NCBI RefSeq assembly: GCF_032852305.1 | Contig: NZ_CP136594.1 | Location: 434,001-498,000 of the forward strand | DNA: 64,000 nucleotides | Reading direction: 5' to 3' | DNA from: Parasphingorhabdus sp. SCSIO 66989 | GTDB lineage: Bacteria > Pseudomonadota > Alphaproteobacteria > Sphingomonadales > Sphingomonadaceae | In this document: piece after piece, positions 10,321 to 19,925 of the stretch | Layout of the letters: every line of letters starts with the position of its first letter | Position numbering within the stretch: position 1 is the stretch's first letter | The notes under the pieces: model-generated | Told to the model about the DNA's origin: nothing | Databases searched by the model: none | Seen by the model: only the letters and a program-made list of their open reading frames with translations | Position numbers and translations under genes: made by a program

Positions 10321-12236
10321 TCAGCATCTCCATCATCACGTACTTCAGCGCAGATCAGCGCACCAAAGGCCGGTAAAGATACCGCCAGCGCACCCGGTGC
10401 GCGCACGCTGCTGGCGCAGTCGCCATAGATGCTTTCAACCTGCCTAACGCCATAGCCCATGCGGACATTGCCCTGAACCGGTTCGGCAGATGTGTTGTAC
10501 ACCAACACATATTCGCGATCAGTATCAGGCTCAAAGCGTGACACCGCAAACAGGCCCGGCGTATCGCCATTGGCCCGCGGCAGCTGGCGGCCGCGGCGCA
10601 AGGCCGGATGGTCACGCCGCAGCTTGGCGAAGTCCGCGACGGTTTGATAAAGCACATGACTCTGATCAAAATTGTCCTCAGCGGTGGTGGCATCGGTGCC
10701 GATCAGGTCATTATCATTATAGCTGTCCACCTTTGAGGGGAACATGTCTTCGCGCGCGGCCTGATCATTGCCATCGCCGACAAAGCCCTGTTCTGTACCG
10801 GAATAGATTGTCGGCACGCCGCGCAGGCCGAGCATCATCATATGCCCAAGCTTGACCCGCGCCAGCAATTCTTCCTGGCTGATATCGGGATTGTCTTGCT
10901 TGATCACGGTCGAGAACCGCGCGACATCATGATTGCCGAGAAATGTCGGTAGCTGCAAAGCGGCTTTTTCGCCGCCAGCATAGAGCACATCGCCTGCATA
11001 ATGGCGAAAGAGATTATTGGTCGCGCCATCGGATTTGAGCGTCTCGCGCATTGCGGCACGGAACGAGAAATCGAGCAATGCCGGGAAGCCATCGCGCACC
11101 GAATATTGTGCCAGATAGCCCGGATCGGCGGTTTCGGAATAGACCTCGCCAAAGATATGGAAGTTGGGAATCCCCTGTTCCTTGGCCACCTGCAACATGG
11201 CTGGCACAAATTGCTGCCAGAATTCCGGATTGACATGGCGCGCGGTATCGATGCGGAAGCCATCAACTCCAAAATCGCGGATCCAGTCGGCGTATACCTC
11301 GATAAACCCGGCAACCACACGCGGATGCTCGGTCATCACGTCATCCAGGCCGACAAAATCGCCCATGCGACTGCTTTCGCCGGTGAAGGTCGTATCACCG
11401 CGATTATGGTAATAGATCGGATTGTTGAGCCACGCCGGACGCTTAACATCTGCCTCTTCGGCCGGGACATAGGGCTGATAGGCAAAATTGGGGTCGGTGA
11501 GCCGGGAAAAATTCTCTTCGGTCAGTACCTTCTCGCCGAGGAAACCGTCATTGATCGGTTCGCCATCGGCATCGCCTTTGGTGGACCAGGGATAATCGGC
11601 GATCGAGCGATAGCGATAGCCATTCTCATCGCCGTCGCGAAAAACGATGACATCGGCGGTGTGATTGGTGATGATGTCCATATAGACCTTCATCCCCCGC
11701 GCATGCGCGGCTTCGACAAAGGTCTTGAAATCCTCATTGGTGCCGAAATGCGGGTCAACCTTGGTGAAGTCGGTCACCCAATAGCCATGATAACCGGCGG
11801 ATTCTTCGCCCGGATCGCCCTGGACCGGCTTGTTGGTGAAGATCGGGGCGAACCAGATCGCGGTGATGCCCATATCCTCGATATAGTCGAGCTTCTCGAT
11901 CAGTCCTTTAAGATCGCCGCCATGATAAAAGCCCTTATGCGTCGGGTCATATCCGGTTTTCAGCGCACCGCCGGTCAGGCCACCACGATCATTGTCAGGG
12001 TCGGCATTGGCAAAGCGGTCCGGCAAGACGAAATAGATGATCTCATCCTGCGGCAACCGCGCGCGCACCTCGGCGAGGCTGGCATCCGCACCATATTGCG
12101 CCGGTGGTGTTGGCACATGATCCTGTGCGGCAACCGGGGCGGCGGCCAAAAGCGCACCGCCCAACAGGGCCGAACCATATTGCGCCGCGCGGCGCGTCCA
12201 AAAAGGGCTCAGGGTGGAAACAAAAGACTTTTTCAT
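10317..12236 (-). CDS. Secreted GH13 alpha-amylase / neopullulanase-like
   Basis: The 639-residue protein starts with a long signal peptide (positively charged MKKSF..., hydrophobic core, AQ cleavage site near residue 38), so it is exported. GH13 motifs follow: DEIIYFVLPDRFANADPDND with a calcium-type Asp/Asn loop, DIITNHTAD, the nucleophile in DGFRIDTARHVN, the acid/base Glu in FHIFGEVYSE, and FLGNHDVARF. The C-terminus is a beta-sandwich. It is the second gene of the operon, 58 nt after the TonB receptor, and is the likely first attack on starch, glycogen or pullulan outside the cytoplasm. Confidence 0.93.
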   Translation of the reverse strand: MKKSFVSTLSPFWTRRAAQYGSALLGGALLAAAPVAAQDHVPTPPAQYGADASLAEVRARLPQDEIIYFVLPDRFANADPDNDRGGLTGGALKTGYDPTHKGFYHGGDLKGLIEKLDYIEDMGITAIWFAPIFTNKPVQGDPGEESAGYHGYWVTDFTKVDPHFGTNEDFKTFVEAAHARGMKVYMDIITNHTADVIVFRDGDENGYRYRSIADYPWSTKGDADGEPINDGFLGEKVLTEENFSRLTDPNFAYQPYVPAEEADVKRPAWLNNPIYYHNRGDTTFTGESSRMGDFVGLDDVMTEHPRVVAGFIEVYADWIRDFGVDGFRIDTARHVNPEFWQQFVPAMLQVAKEQGIPNFHIFGEVYSETADPGYLAQYSVRDGFPALLDFSFRAAMRETLKSDGATNNLFRHYAGDVLYAGGEKAALQLPTFLGNHDVARFSTVIKQDNPDISQEELLARVKLGHMMMLGLRGVPTIYSGTEQGFVGDGNDQAAREDMFPSKVDSYNDNDLIGTDATTAEDNFDQSHVLYQTVADFAKLRRDHPALRRGRQLPRANGDTPGLFAVSRFEPDTDREYVLVYNTSAEPVQGNVRMGYGVRQVESIYGDCASSVRAPGALAVSLPAFGALICAEVRDDGDAE

Positions 12237-12294
12237 ATCTTACCTCTTATCTTGGCCCAAAATGGCTGCGCAATGCGCGTGGTTGGTTTAGTGA

Positions 12295-15111
12295 TCAGAA
12301 ACTATAGGTCGCCCCCAGGAAAAAGGTGCGGCCAAAGAACTGTAGCGTACCGGTCTGGTCACGGGTTCCGAAGAAGCTGCGGGTCGGCTCATCGGTGAAG
12401 TTATTCGCCTGGGCCAAGAGCTTCAGACCCGAAAGCGTGCTGGTTTCCGAGAATTCATAGGAAAGCTGGGCGTCAAACACGGTTTCCGGTGCGTTGGTTA
12501 CGACAAATTGCGAGATGCCGATTTGCGGTGCCACAAAGCTGGACCGATGGCGCATGCCGACACGACCACCAAAACCGGACTTCTCATAATAGAGCGTCGG
12601 GTTGAAGACATGCTCGGAAAGACCGGGCAGCGGCAGGCTAATATCCAGCCCGCTACGGTCATCGGGGAAATCAAGCTCACTCTGGGAGAAAGAGTAGTTC
12701 ATGATAACCCCGAAACCGTCCAGCGGTGCCGGCAGCAGATCGTCAAAGCTGTAGGTGAAGTTCAGCTCCAAGCCCCAGACATAGCCGCCATCGCCGTTAA
12801 CAGGCGCTGAGAGTGGGCCAGTTTCCTGAAATGGGGCTGTAACGTCTCCTGCAGGAGGAGCGATGAACACGCCTGCATCCACAAAGTTGAAATCGGGAAC
12901 GACGCCGCCAATGATAAAGCTTTCCAGATGCTTGTAGAAAAGCGCCGCGGCGAAAACGCCGTCATTGCCGAAATAATGCTCATAGCTGATGTCGAACTGA
13001 TTGGCGCGGAACGGACGCAATTGCGGGTTGCCGCCACCGCCAGCGGGTACACCATCAAGACCAAAAGTGGCGTTGATCGCACCGCCCAGATCAATGAGCG
13101 GTGGACGCGAAAGCTGGCGGGTATAGCTGATGCGCAGCACATCCGTCGGCGACAGATCAAGGATGAGGTTTGCTGACGGCAAGACATCCCAATAATTCGC
13201 GCCATCCGAAGCAACGTCTCCGCCGGAGAGGAAGTTTGACGACTGGTCTGTGTTGACAAGGCGCAGACCAATATTGCCGCGCACACCAATAGTGCCCGCT
13301 TCACCGTCAAAATTCAGTTGAGCATAGCCTGCCCAGACATCCTCGGCTACACCGAAACTCTGTTCTAAGGTGAAGGGCTGTGACTGATCGGTAGGTTGAT
13401 TGACGCCAAGGTCATTGCCGAGGGCTAGATTGTAGACGCCGTCGATATCAAAAACGGCAAAATCGGGGAAACCATTTGCTGCAAAGCCGCCTTCAAACCC
13501 GGCAATGGTTACCAGTTCGTCCGGAACCTGGAAGGGAACGCCAGGAAACCCATTGGGGAGGTTCAAGGAGGTGACGGTACGCTGCGTATCCCTAGTCGCA
13601 TAGCGGGTTCCAAACTCAAAGCTGCTGAAGAAGCTGCTATTCAAATCAACATCAAAATCAAGCGCGACCGCAAACAGATCGTCCACGTCTCTTTGCGGCA
13701 CCAGGAACTGGCCATCAACCAGAAACTCGGATGTATCGGTGAAATTGCCGGATATATTGCTGATCGTGGGAAGATCGAGCCGGTTGGTTTGGAATGTTGT
13801 TGATATCAGACCCGGAACAGAGTCCTGACGCACCAAATCGCCATCAGCGTTTCTGGTGAATGGCGCTGAATTGATGCCCGCGTTTGTGAAGAAACTCTCC
13901 CCGCGCGAATAGCTGACGTCGAGCGCGGCGGTAAAGCTGTCCGACACATCCCAGGCGATGTTACCGCCAAAGGTGTAGAGCTCGTCATCGCGTCCCTCGT
14001 CCTGATTGACCAAAGTTGTCCCGAGAGCGAAATTAAAATCGTTCACACCGCGCTGGTTGGTGAAGGTGCCACCGGTTACAGCGTTGTTCACGATTGTCGG
14101 ATCGGTAATGATGGTGTCACCGCTCTGGGTGGAGAAAACCCGGAAGCCTCTGCGTTTCACATCTGATTGCAGGCGCGAATAATAGCCATCGACCATGACG
14201 CGAAACTCTGGCGTCGGCTCCCATTGCAGCACGCCGATCAGGCCATCACGGTCTTCACGACCACCGAATTGAACGCCCTCATAGCCGAAGGAACGGCGAT
14301 CCGGAGTGCCATTGCCATCCAGGTCGCTGTCTCCGGGAGAACCGTTGTTGCCGGGAATCGGGAAGTCAAATTGCACAAAGCGGGTCGCGACATTGGGCTG
14401 ATACAGTTTCGCATAGCCCAGCGCATAGCCCAGCGTGTCATTGGCCAGCTTGCCTTGAATCGATGCGGAGAAGCGATAGCCAAACTCGCCAACATCGGGG
14501 CTTTGATCTGCACGATCATTGTAAAGGGCGCGGATATTGAACGTCGCGGTAAAGTCTTCCTTATTATCCAGCGGTCGCGCCGTTTCCAGCTCAACCCGGC
14601 CAGCGACGCCGCCTTCAATGATCGAGGCCATCGGCGTTTTGTACACCGCTGCCTGACGGATCAGCTCGGATGGATATTGGTTGAACTCGATAATCCGGTT
14701 GCCGCTGGTGGCGACCTGTTCGCGACCGTTGAGCGAGGCGGACACCAGATCCTGTGACAGGCCGCGAATATTGATGGCGCTGGCCTGGCCGCCGGTACGC
14801 TGTGAGGTAACACCGGGCAGACGGGCCAGTGATTCCGCGATGGAGACATCGGGCAGGCCTGCAATATCATCGGCGCTGACAACTTCTGCGATAAAGTCCA
14901 GATTGCGCTTTTCCTGCACCGCATTGGCCACCGATGAGCGGAAGCCGGAAACCACGATCACATCATCATCGTCAAACTCTTCGTCTTCGGCTTGCTGTTG
15001 CGGCTCGGTGTCTTGCGTGTCTTGCGCATAGGCCGCCGGGCTGGCTGCGAGCAGGCCAAAGCTGAGGGCAATGCCGCTGACGCCGGACACGATGGATGAC
15101 TGTTTGCTCAT
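12295..15111 (-). CDS. TonB-dependent receptor for alpha-glucans (Caulobacter type)
   Basis: This 938-residue outer-membrane protein has a signal peptide (MSKQSSIVSGVSGIALSFGL...), an Asp-rich TonB-box region ending in DDDDVIVVSGF, a plug domain (about residues 75-200, with LPGVTSQRTGGQASAINIRG), and a 22-strand barrel ending in the terminal aromatic strand FFLGATYSF. It belongs to the large oligosaccharide receptors common in sphingomonads and Caulobacter. I chose the ATG at 15111 because GGGGAGAG precedes it; a 60-codon longer open frame has no signal-like start. The receptor leads an operon with alpha-amylase and GH97 genes and is divergent from a LacI regulator. Confidence 0.95.
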   Translation of the reverse strand: MSKQSSIVSGVSGIALSFGLLAASPAAYAQDTQDTEPQQQAEDEEFDDDDVIVVSGFRSSVANAVQEKRNLDFIAEVVSADDIAGLPDVSIAESLARLPGVTSQRTGGQASAINIRGLSQDLVSASLNGREQVATSGNRIIEFNQYPSELIRQAAVYKTPMASIIEGGVAGRVELETARPLDNKEDFTATFNIRALYNDRADQSPDVGEFGYRFSASIQGKLANDTLGYALGYAKLYQPNVATRFVQFDFPIPGNNGSPGDSDLDGNGTPDRRSFGYEGVQFGGREDRDGLIGVLQWEPTPEFRVMVDGYYSRLQSDVKRRGFRVFSTQSGDTIITDPTIVNNAVTGGTFTNQRGVNDFNFALGTTLVNQDEGRDDELYTFGGNIAWDVSDSFTAALDVSYSRGESFFTNAGINSAPFTRNADGDLVRQDSVPGLISTTFQTNRLDLPTISNISGNFTDTSEFLVDGQFLVPQRDVDDLFAVALDFDVDLNSSFFSSFEFGTRYATRDTQRTVTSLNLPNGFPGVPFQVPDELVTIAGFEGGFAANGFPDFAVFDIDGVYNLALGNDLGVNQPTDQSQPFTLEQSFGVAEDVWAGYAQLNFDGEAGTIGVRGNIGLRLVNTDQSSNFLSGGDVASDGANYWDVLPSANLILDLSPTDVLRISYTRQLSRPPLIDLGGAINATFGLDGVPAGGGGNPQLRPFRANQFDISYEHYFGNDGVFAAALFYKHLESFIIGGVVPDFNFVDAGVFIAPPAGDVTAPFQETGPLSAPVNGDGGYVWGLELNFTYSFDDLLPAPLDGFGVIMNYSFSQSELDFPDDRSGLDISLPLPGLSEHVFNPTLYYEKSGFGGRVGMRHRSSFVAPQIGISQFVVTNAPETVFDAQLSYEFSETSTLSGLKLLAQANNFTDEPTRSFFGTRDQTGTLQFFGRTFFLGATYSF

Positions 15112-15261
15112 GCTGTTCTCTCCCCATTTTCTGCGCCACCAAATTGCCTTTATGGCCCCTTTGATCGGGTCGGTTGGTGCAGAACCAATTGCATATTTCG
15201 CGGCGCCTTGGATCGCCGAACGCTTCCGCATATGACGGGAAAATGACGGTGCTAATAGCGG

Positions 15262-15273
15262 GCATACGTATTC
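15262..15273. promoter_or_regulatory. Candidate LacI-family operator upstream of the TonB receptor
   Basis: GCATACGTATTC contains the perfect 8-bp palindrome ATACGTAT centred on CG, the usual centre of LacI-family operators. It is about 150 nt upstream of the receptor start in the 426-bp intergenic region shared with the divergent lacI-type gene. It matches 9 of 12 positions of the reverse complement of the site at 16614-16625. Confidence 0.55.
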
Positions 15274-15410
15274 AAATCTGCACCGAAACAATGCTGCACT
15301 GCGGCATTATCGCGTCTTCAACGCCCATGATCAGCAAGTAATTGGCGCGGCCAATGCATAAAATAATCTACTATATACAGTGGCTTGCATAAATCCCGCG
15401 CAAAACAGTC

Positions 15411-15425
15411 TTGCAATGGATGCAA
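15411..15425. promoter_or_regulatory. Palindrome in the receptor-lacI intergenic region
   Basis: TTGCAATGGATGCAA has perfect TTGCA/TGCAA half-sites separated by 5 bp. It lies 112 nt before the LacI start codon. It could be a second operator (autoregulation) or a site for another regulator. It is not obviously the same motif as the CG-centred sites. Confidence 0.35.
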
Positions 15426-15537
15426 AGGGTGTTGCGGTGCAGACAATTATCGTGCGTATTTCTTGGCAAATGGGCCTAAGATGTACAGTCAGACGCCTGT
15501 TTACAGATTCAGACACGGTTCATTTGCGACTCACACC

Positions 15538-16560
15538 ATGCCCAATTCCCGCCCGACCTCTTTTGACATTGCCTATCTCGCAGGCGTCTCTCAGCCAACG
15601 GTATCGCGCGCCCTGCGCGGCAGCCCGGCGGTAAGCGCCAAGACGCGTGAGAAGATTGAGCGTATTGCCCGGGAATTGAACTACACTGTTGACCGCAATG
15701 CCTCGAGCCTGCGCTCGCAGCGCGCCAATACGCTGGCGCTGCTGCTGTTTGAGGATGACAGTGGCGATGAGTCCAATATCAACCCGTTTTTTCAGTCGAT
15801 GCTGGGGACCATCATCCGCGAGTCCTCCCGCCGCGGCTATGACCTGTTGGTATCGTTCCAGCAGACCGATGACAATTGGCATGCGCGCTATCAGGACAGC
15901 CGCCGCGCCGATGGCATCATCCTGCTCGGCTATGGCGATTTTCGTGACCATGTTGAACGGCTTGAGGCGCTCAAGGCCGATGGCACCCAATTTGTCCGCT
16001 GGGGTCCGCAGAGTGACGACATGGCCGGGATCACATTGGGCTCGGACAATATTGGTGCCGGACGCATTGCGGGCGAGCATCTGATAGGATGCGGGCGCAA
16101 GCATATTGCCTTTTTGGGCACCGCGACACCCAACTTTCCCGAGTTTCATGACCGCTATGCCGGATTTTGCACGGCACTCGGCGAAGGGCAGAGCCCGCCA
16201 CAATTTGAGGCGATGTCGAGCGAGGAAGATGGCTATCGCGCGGCGCAGCAAATGCTCACCGACTATCCTGAATGCGATGCGGTGTTTGCCGCCAGCGACC
16301 TGATCGCGATAGGCGCGATGCGGGCGATGCGTGAGGCGGGCAAGCAATTGCCACAGGACATCGCCATTGTCGGCTTTGACAATATTGCTTCGGCTGCCCT
16401 CACCAATCCGGCGTTGACCACGGTGATGCAGGATGCGCAAAGCGCGGGTCGGGCTTTGGTGCGCTCGCTTATTGCCGCGATTGAGGGGCAGGAGGTGGAG
16501 CCCGCCATCCTGCCCACACGCCTGATCGTGCGCGAAAGCTGCGGCAGCCATAGCAACTGA
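15538..16560 (+). CDS. LacI-family transcriptional regulator of alpha-glucan genes
   Basis: The 340-residue protein has an N-terminal LacI helix-turn-helix and hinge (TSFDIAYLAGVSQPTVSRAL, then KIERIARELNYTVDRNA) and a periplasmic-binding-protein-like sensor domain to the end (DAVFAASDLIAIGAMRAMREAG, VGFDNIASAALTNPALTTV). I chose the ATG at 15538 because it places the HTH at residues 8-27 as in the family; the frame stays open 51 codons upstream without family resemblance. It is divergent from the receptor operon and precedes a sugar transporter. Three operator-like sites nearby suggest it controls receptor operon, transporter and Entner-Doudoroff genes. A weak hairpin (16562-16580) follows the stop. 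Confidence 0.92.
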   Translation: MPNSRPTSFDIAYLAGVSQPTVSRALRGSPAVSAKTREKIERIARELNYTVDRNASSLRSQRANTLALLLFEDDSGDESNINPFFQSMLGTIIRESSRRGYDLLVSFQQTDDNWHARYQDSRRADGIILLGYGDFRDHVERLEALKADGTQFVRWGPQSDDMAGITLGSDNIGAGRIAGEHLIGCGRKHIAFLGTATPNFPEFHDRYAGFCTALGEGQSPPQFEAMSSEEDGYRAAQQMLTDYPECDAVFAASDLIAIGAMRAMREAGKQLPQDIAIVGFDNIASAALTNPALTTVMQDAQSAGRALVRSLIAAIEGQEVEPAILPTRLIVRESCGSHSN

Positions 16561-16613
16561 ATTGGCGGCGACTGCGCCAAATTGCACGCCCAAGGCGCGC
16601 TTTCATGGCTGAG

Positions 16614-16625
16614 GTATTCGTATAC
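16614..16625. promoter_or_regulatory. Candidate LacI-family operator upstream of the MFS transporter
   Basis: GTATTCGTATAC is palindromic at 10 of 12 positions and centred on CG. It lies 134 nt before the start of the downstream transporter and resembles the sites at 4095-4106 (10/12) and 15262-15273 (9/12 on the other strand). Confidence 0.55.
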
Positions 16626-16758
16626 ATGACCCGGAAACACCCTGTGCGATATTGCCCTGTCTCATTGGGCGCGTAAGCTGGACCGGCATTTTTTGCAGTT
16701 TTCATGGACCGGCACAAAATCATCAAAAAGATGCCCGGCCATGATGAGGAGAGACATA

Positions 16759-18327
16759 ATGACAGGGCAGAGTGCCGCCCCCGGCATTGCGGAAAAGCCG
16801 CGCCAGAGTTTCTGGGGGCTGTGGAATATCAGCTTCGGCTTTTTTGGTATCCAGATCGGGTTCGCGTTGCAGAACTCCAATATGAGCCGCATCTTCGAGA
16901 CACTGGGGACGGCGGTCGATGATCTGCCCGCGCTTTGGGTTGCCGCGCCACTGACTGGCCTGTTGGTGCAGCCGATTATCGGCTATTTCAGCGACAAGAC
17001 CTGGACCAAGCTCGGCCGCCGCCGCCCCTATTTTCTCGCTGGCGCAATCCTGGCGGCGATCTCGCTGTTTATCATGCCGCTTGCCCCCTATTTGCTGTTC
17101 GCGGCCTTTATGCTGTGGGTGCTCGACGCTTCGCTCAATGTCTCGATGGAGCCGTTCCGCGCCTTTGTCGGCGATATGCTGCGTACTGACCAGCATACCG
17201 CCGGTTATATCGTGCAAACCGGATTTATCGGCGCCGGGGCCTGTATCGGGTCTTTCTTCCCCTTCTTCCTCGATTGGGCGGGTGTCGCCAATGTCGCACC
17301 GCCGGGCGTGGTGCCCGATACGGTGCGCTACAGCTTCTGGTTCGGCGCGGTGGTGCTGTTCCTGGCGGTGTTGTGGACGGTGGTGTTTACCCGCGAATAC
17401 AGCCCGGACGAGATGCGCCGTTTTGAAGGGCCGGATGCCGAGCCCTCCGGCTCGCCAATCCGCGCGCTTGCGGCCAAATCCTTTGGCAGCGGCATGCTTT
17501 GGATTGCCGCGGGTGCATTAGTGCTGCTGCTGGTGAACCGGCTTGACCTTGAAAAAGAAGTGTATCTGCTCGGCGGCTTGCTGGTGTTTTACGGATTGGC
17601 GTCCATGCTGGCGATCCAGCTCGCCAAGGCGGGCAACCGCACCAATATGTTGAGCAGCATTGTCGGCGATTTCTCCGGCATGCCAGAGGTGATGAAGCGG
17701 TTAGCGGTTGTCCAGTTTTTCAGCTGGTCTGCCCTGTTTATCATGTGGATTTTCACCACCCGTGTGGTGGCGCAATATGTTTGGGGCACCACCGATTCCG
17801 GCAGCGCCGCGTTTAATCAGGCAGGCAATTGGGTCGGGGTATTGTTCGGCATCTATAATGGCGTCGCGGCGGTTGCGGCGCTGACTCTGCTGCCGCTGCT
17901 GTCGCGTCGGCTGGGTGCCGCCTATACCCATGCCGCTTGCCTTTTGCTCGGAGCGCTCGGGTTTCTCGGCTTTATGTTTATCCGTGATCAATATCTGCTG
18001 ATCCTGTGCGAGATCGGCATTGGCATTTTATGGGCCTCGGTGTTGGCCATGCCCTATGCCATTTTGGCCAGCAATCTGCCCCAGTCCAAGCTTGGCATCT
18101 ATATGGGGCTTTTCAACATCTTCATCGTGATCCCGCAGCTATTGGTGGCCACGGTGATGGGCCAGATCATGCTTTGGCTATTCCCCGATGACCCGATCTG
18201 GACCATGGCCTTTGCCGCCGGATCACTGGCGATTGCCGCGTTTTTCATGCTGCCGGTACAGGCCTTGCTGCAAAACAAGGCGCGTCAGGATGGCTCGCCC
18301 GAAGCCGAAGGGGTTTATGCGCAATAG
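16759..18327 (+). CDS. MFS oligosaccharide transporter (SLC45/GPH-like, maltose-type)
   Basis: The 522-residue inner-membrane protein has about twelve hydrophobic segments and motifs of the sucrose/maltose transporter branch of the MFS: FWGLWNISFGFFGIQIGFALQN at the N-terminus (residues 18 on), PLTGLLVQPIIGYFSDKTWT, and KLGRRRPYFLAGA in the first cytoplasmic loop. I chose the ATG at 16759, preceded by GAGGAGAG; an upstream ATG adds 22 residues without family resemblance. It follows the LacI gene, and its position suggests uptake of maltose or malto-oligosaccharides for the cytoplasmic GH13 enzyme. The gene 43 nt downstream is a sulfatase, probably in the same transcript. Confidence 0.9.
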   Translation: MTGQSAAPGIAEKPRQSFWGLWNISFGFFGIQIGFALQNSNMSRIFETLGTAVDDLPALWVAAPLTGLLVQPIIGYFSDKTWTKLGRRRPYFLAGAILAAISLFIMPLAPYLLFAAFMLWVLDASLNVSMEPFRAFVGDMLRTDQHTAGYIVQTGFIGAGACIGSFFPFFLDWAGVANVAPPGVVPDTVRYSFWFGAVVLFLAVLWTVVFTREYSPDEMRRFEGPDAEPSGSPIRALAAKSFGSGMLWIAAGALVLLLVNRLDLEKEVYLLGGLLVFYGLASMLAIQLAKAGNRTNMLSSIVGDFSGMPEVMKRLAVVQFFSWSALFIMWIFTTRVVAQYVWGTTDSGSAAFNQAGNWVGVLFGIYNGVAAVAALTLLPLLSRRLGAAYTHAACLLLGALGFLGFMFIRDQYLLILCEIGIGILWASVLAMPYAILASNLPQSKLGIYMGLFNIFIVIPQLLVATVMGQIMLWLFPDDPIWTMAFAAGSLAIAAFFMLPVQALLQNKARQDGSPEAEGVYAQ

Positions 18328-18370
18328 CAGTGTTGCACGATTGACTGGCAGGCGGATTGAGGAGGACGCG

Positions 18371-19918
18371 ATGAAAAGACAGGGTTTGACAATGTTGCTT
18401 TCGGGCCTTGCCTTGCTCGCCACTGGCGGCGCAGGGGTTCAGGCGCAAGAGGCTGCATCCGAGACCGGACAGACGCAAGCGGCGGAGCCTTTCTCCTTTG
18501 GCGGTGTCTTTGAAGGCGGGATCGCCGGAGAGATTGACCGCACTGTCATACCGCGCCGCCCTGATGGCCCGCCCAATATTGTGTTTATCATCGCCGATGA
18601 TCTTGGCTGGCCCTATCTTGGCTTTCTCGGCGACCGAAATGTCATCACCCCGAACATGGACATATTGGGCCGTGGTGGCGTGGTGTTTGAGCGCGGCCAT
18701 TCCTCGGCCAATCACTGCCGTCCGACGCTGCAATCTCTGGTGTCCGGCCTGTATCCCTCGCAATATGCCGATCAGGCCAGCCGCATTGCCGATGCGCGCA
18801 TGGCGAATGGGCCGGTGCCGCAAGAAGTGGACACGGCGCGCGAGCGGCAGCAGCTCTGGAAGCAATATGAGACCAGCGCGATTGAGCAGATCGCGACGCT
18901 GCCGCGCATCCTGCAACAGGCGGGCTATGTCTCGTTCCAGAGCGGCAAATGGTGGGAGCAATCCTATCGCCATGGCGGCTTCACCCATGGCATGACGCCA
19001 TCATGGAACTGGAAGGATGCAGCGGCGCTGGGCGATAACTGGTTCTTCACCTTTATGGGCGGGCGCGGCAATGAAATTGGCCGCCAGACTATGGCCCCGG
19101 TGCTGGATTTTGTCGAAGACAATGCCGAGCAGCCGTTTTTCCTGTGGTATGGCCCGGCGCTGCCGCACACGCCGCTTAACCCGCCAGATCGCTTCTTCAA
19201 ATTCTATCAGGATCGTGATGACATCTCGGAATCGGCCAAGCTGTATTATGCCAATATCGCCTGGTTTGACTGGGGGGTCGGCCAATTGCTCGACAAGCTG
19301 CGTGAGGAGCGGCTGATGGACAATACGCTGATCGTCTATGTCAATGACAATGGCTGGCAACAGCCGCCGACCGCCGAATATGCCGACAACCCGTTTTTCT
19401 TCCCCAATGGCGGGCCGCGCGGCAAAGGGTCGGCGTTTGAAACCGCGTTCCGCACACCGATCATCTTCTATTGGGCCGATCAAATTGCCGCGCGCCTTGA
19501 CCGGCGGCAGTTGGTGAACGCGATTGATATCATGCCCACCGTGCTCGACTATGCCGGGGTGACATCTCCGGTGGAGCTGCCCGGCTATTCGTTGCGCAAC
19601 CATATTGAAGGCAAGAGCAGCGCGCCATTGCGCCCGGCGCTGTTCGGTCGTATCGACACCCATCGCGCCGGAACCGATTTTCGCGGCCAACGCGACGAGG
19701 CGGTGACCGATATGATGGGGGGCAGCTTCGATGCCTATTACCGCACCGATGAGACCTGGCATTTTGTCTGGAAAACCGACTCTGACGAGGTCGCGCTTTG
19801 GGACATTACCGGCGATCCCAATAGCAATAGCGATGTTGCGGCGGATCACCCCGACCTTGTGGCCGAATTCAAGCAAGAGATTAGCGGCTGGCGGCAGCAA
19901 TATGTCCCCAATGGCTAG
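18371..19918 (+). CDS. Exported sulfatase-family protein with an atypical active-site motif
   Basis: This 515-residue protein has a signal peptide (MKRQGLTMLLSGLALLATGG..., AQ cleavage) and the alkaline-phosphatase/sulfatase fold: metal-binding IIADDLGW (Asp76, Asp77), GKWW near residue 192 and VNDNGW near residue 326. The residue that would become formylglycine is Cys116 in HCRPTLQSLVSGLYP. The usual pattern is Cys-x-Pro-x-Arg, but here the Arg position is Leu, and the usual GKWH histidine is Trp. The Cys and Pro are kept. It may be a divergent sulfatase or a related hydrolase. A formylglycine-generating-enzyme gene follows 7 nt after its stop, arguing that the Cys is modified. The ATG is preceded by GAGGAGG. 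Confidence 0.85.
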   Translation: MKRQGLTMLLSGLALLATGGAGVQAQEAASETGQTQAAEPFSFGGVFEGGIAGEIDRTVIPRRPDGPPNIVFIIADDLGWPYLGFLGDRNVITPNMDILGRGGVVFERGHSSANHCRPTLQSLVSGLYPSQYADQASRIADARMANGPVPQEVDTARERQQLWKQYETSAIEQIATLPRILQQAGYVSFQSGKWWEQSYRHGGFTHGMTPSWNWKDAAALGDNWFFTFMGGRGNEIGRQTMAPVLDFVEDNAEQPFFLWYGPALPHTPLNPPDRFFKFYQDRDDISESAKLYYANIAWFDWGVGQLLDKLREERLMDNTLIVYVNDNGWQQPPTAEYADNPFFFPNGGPRGKGSAFETAFRTPIIFYWADQIAARLDRRQLVNAIDIMPTVLDYAGVTSPVELPGYSLRNHIEGKSSAPLRPALFGRIDTHRAGTDFRGQRDEAVTDMMGGSFDAYYRTDETWHFVWKTDSDEVALWDITGDPNSNSDVAADHPDLVAEFKQEISGWRQQYVPNG

Positions 19919-19925
19919 GCGCTAA

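Noticed and set aside
11001-12398. 465-codon frame opposite the alpha-amylase gene
   Set aside because: Antisense shadow of a clear GH13 gene; no domain.
15520-16593. 357-codon frame opposite the LacI gene
   Set aside because: Antisense shadow; LacI motifs are on the plus strand.
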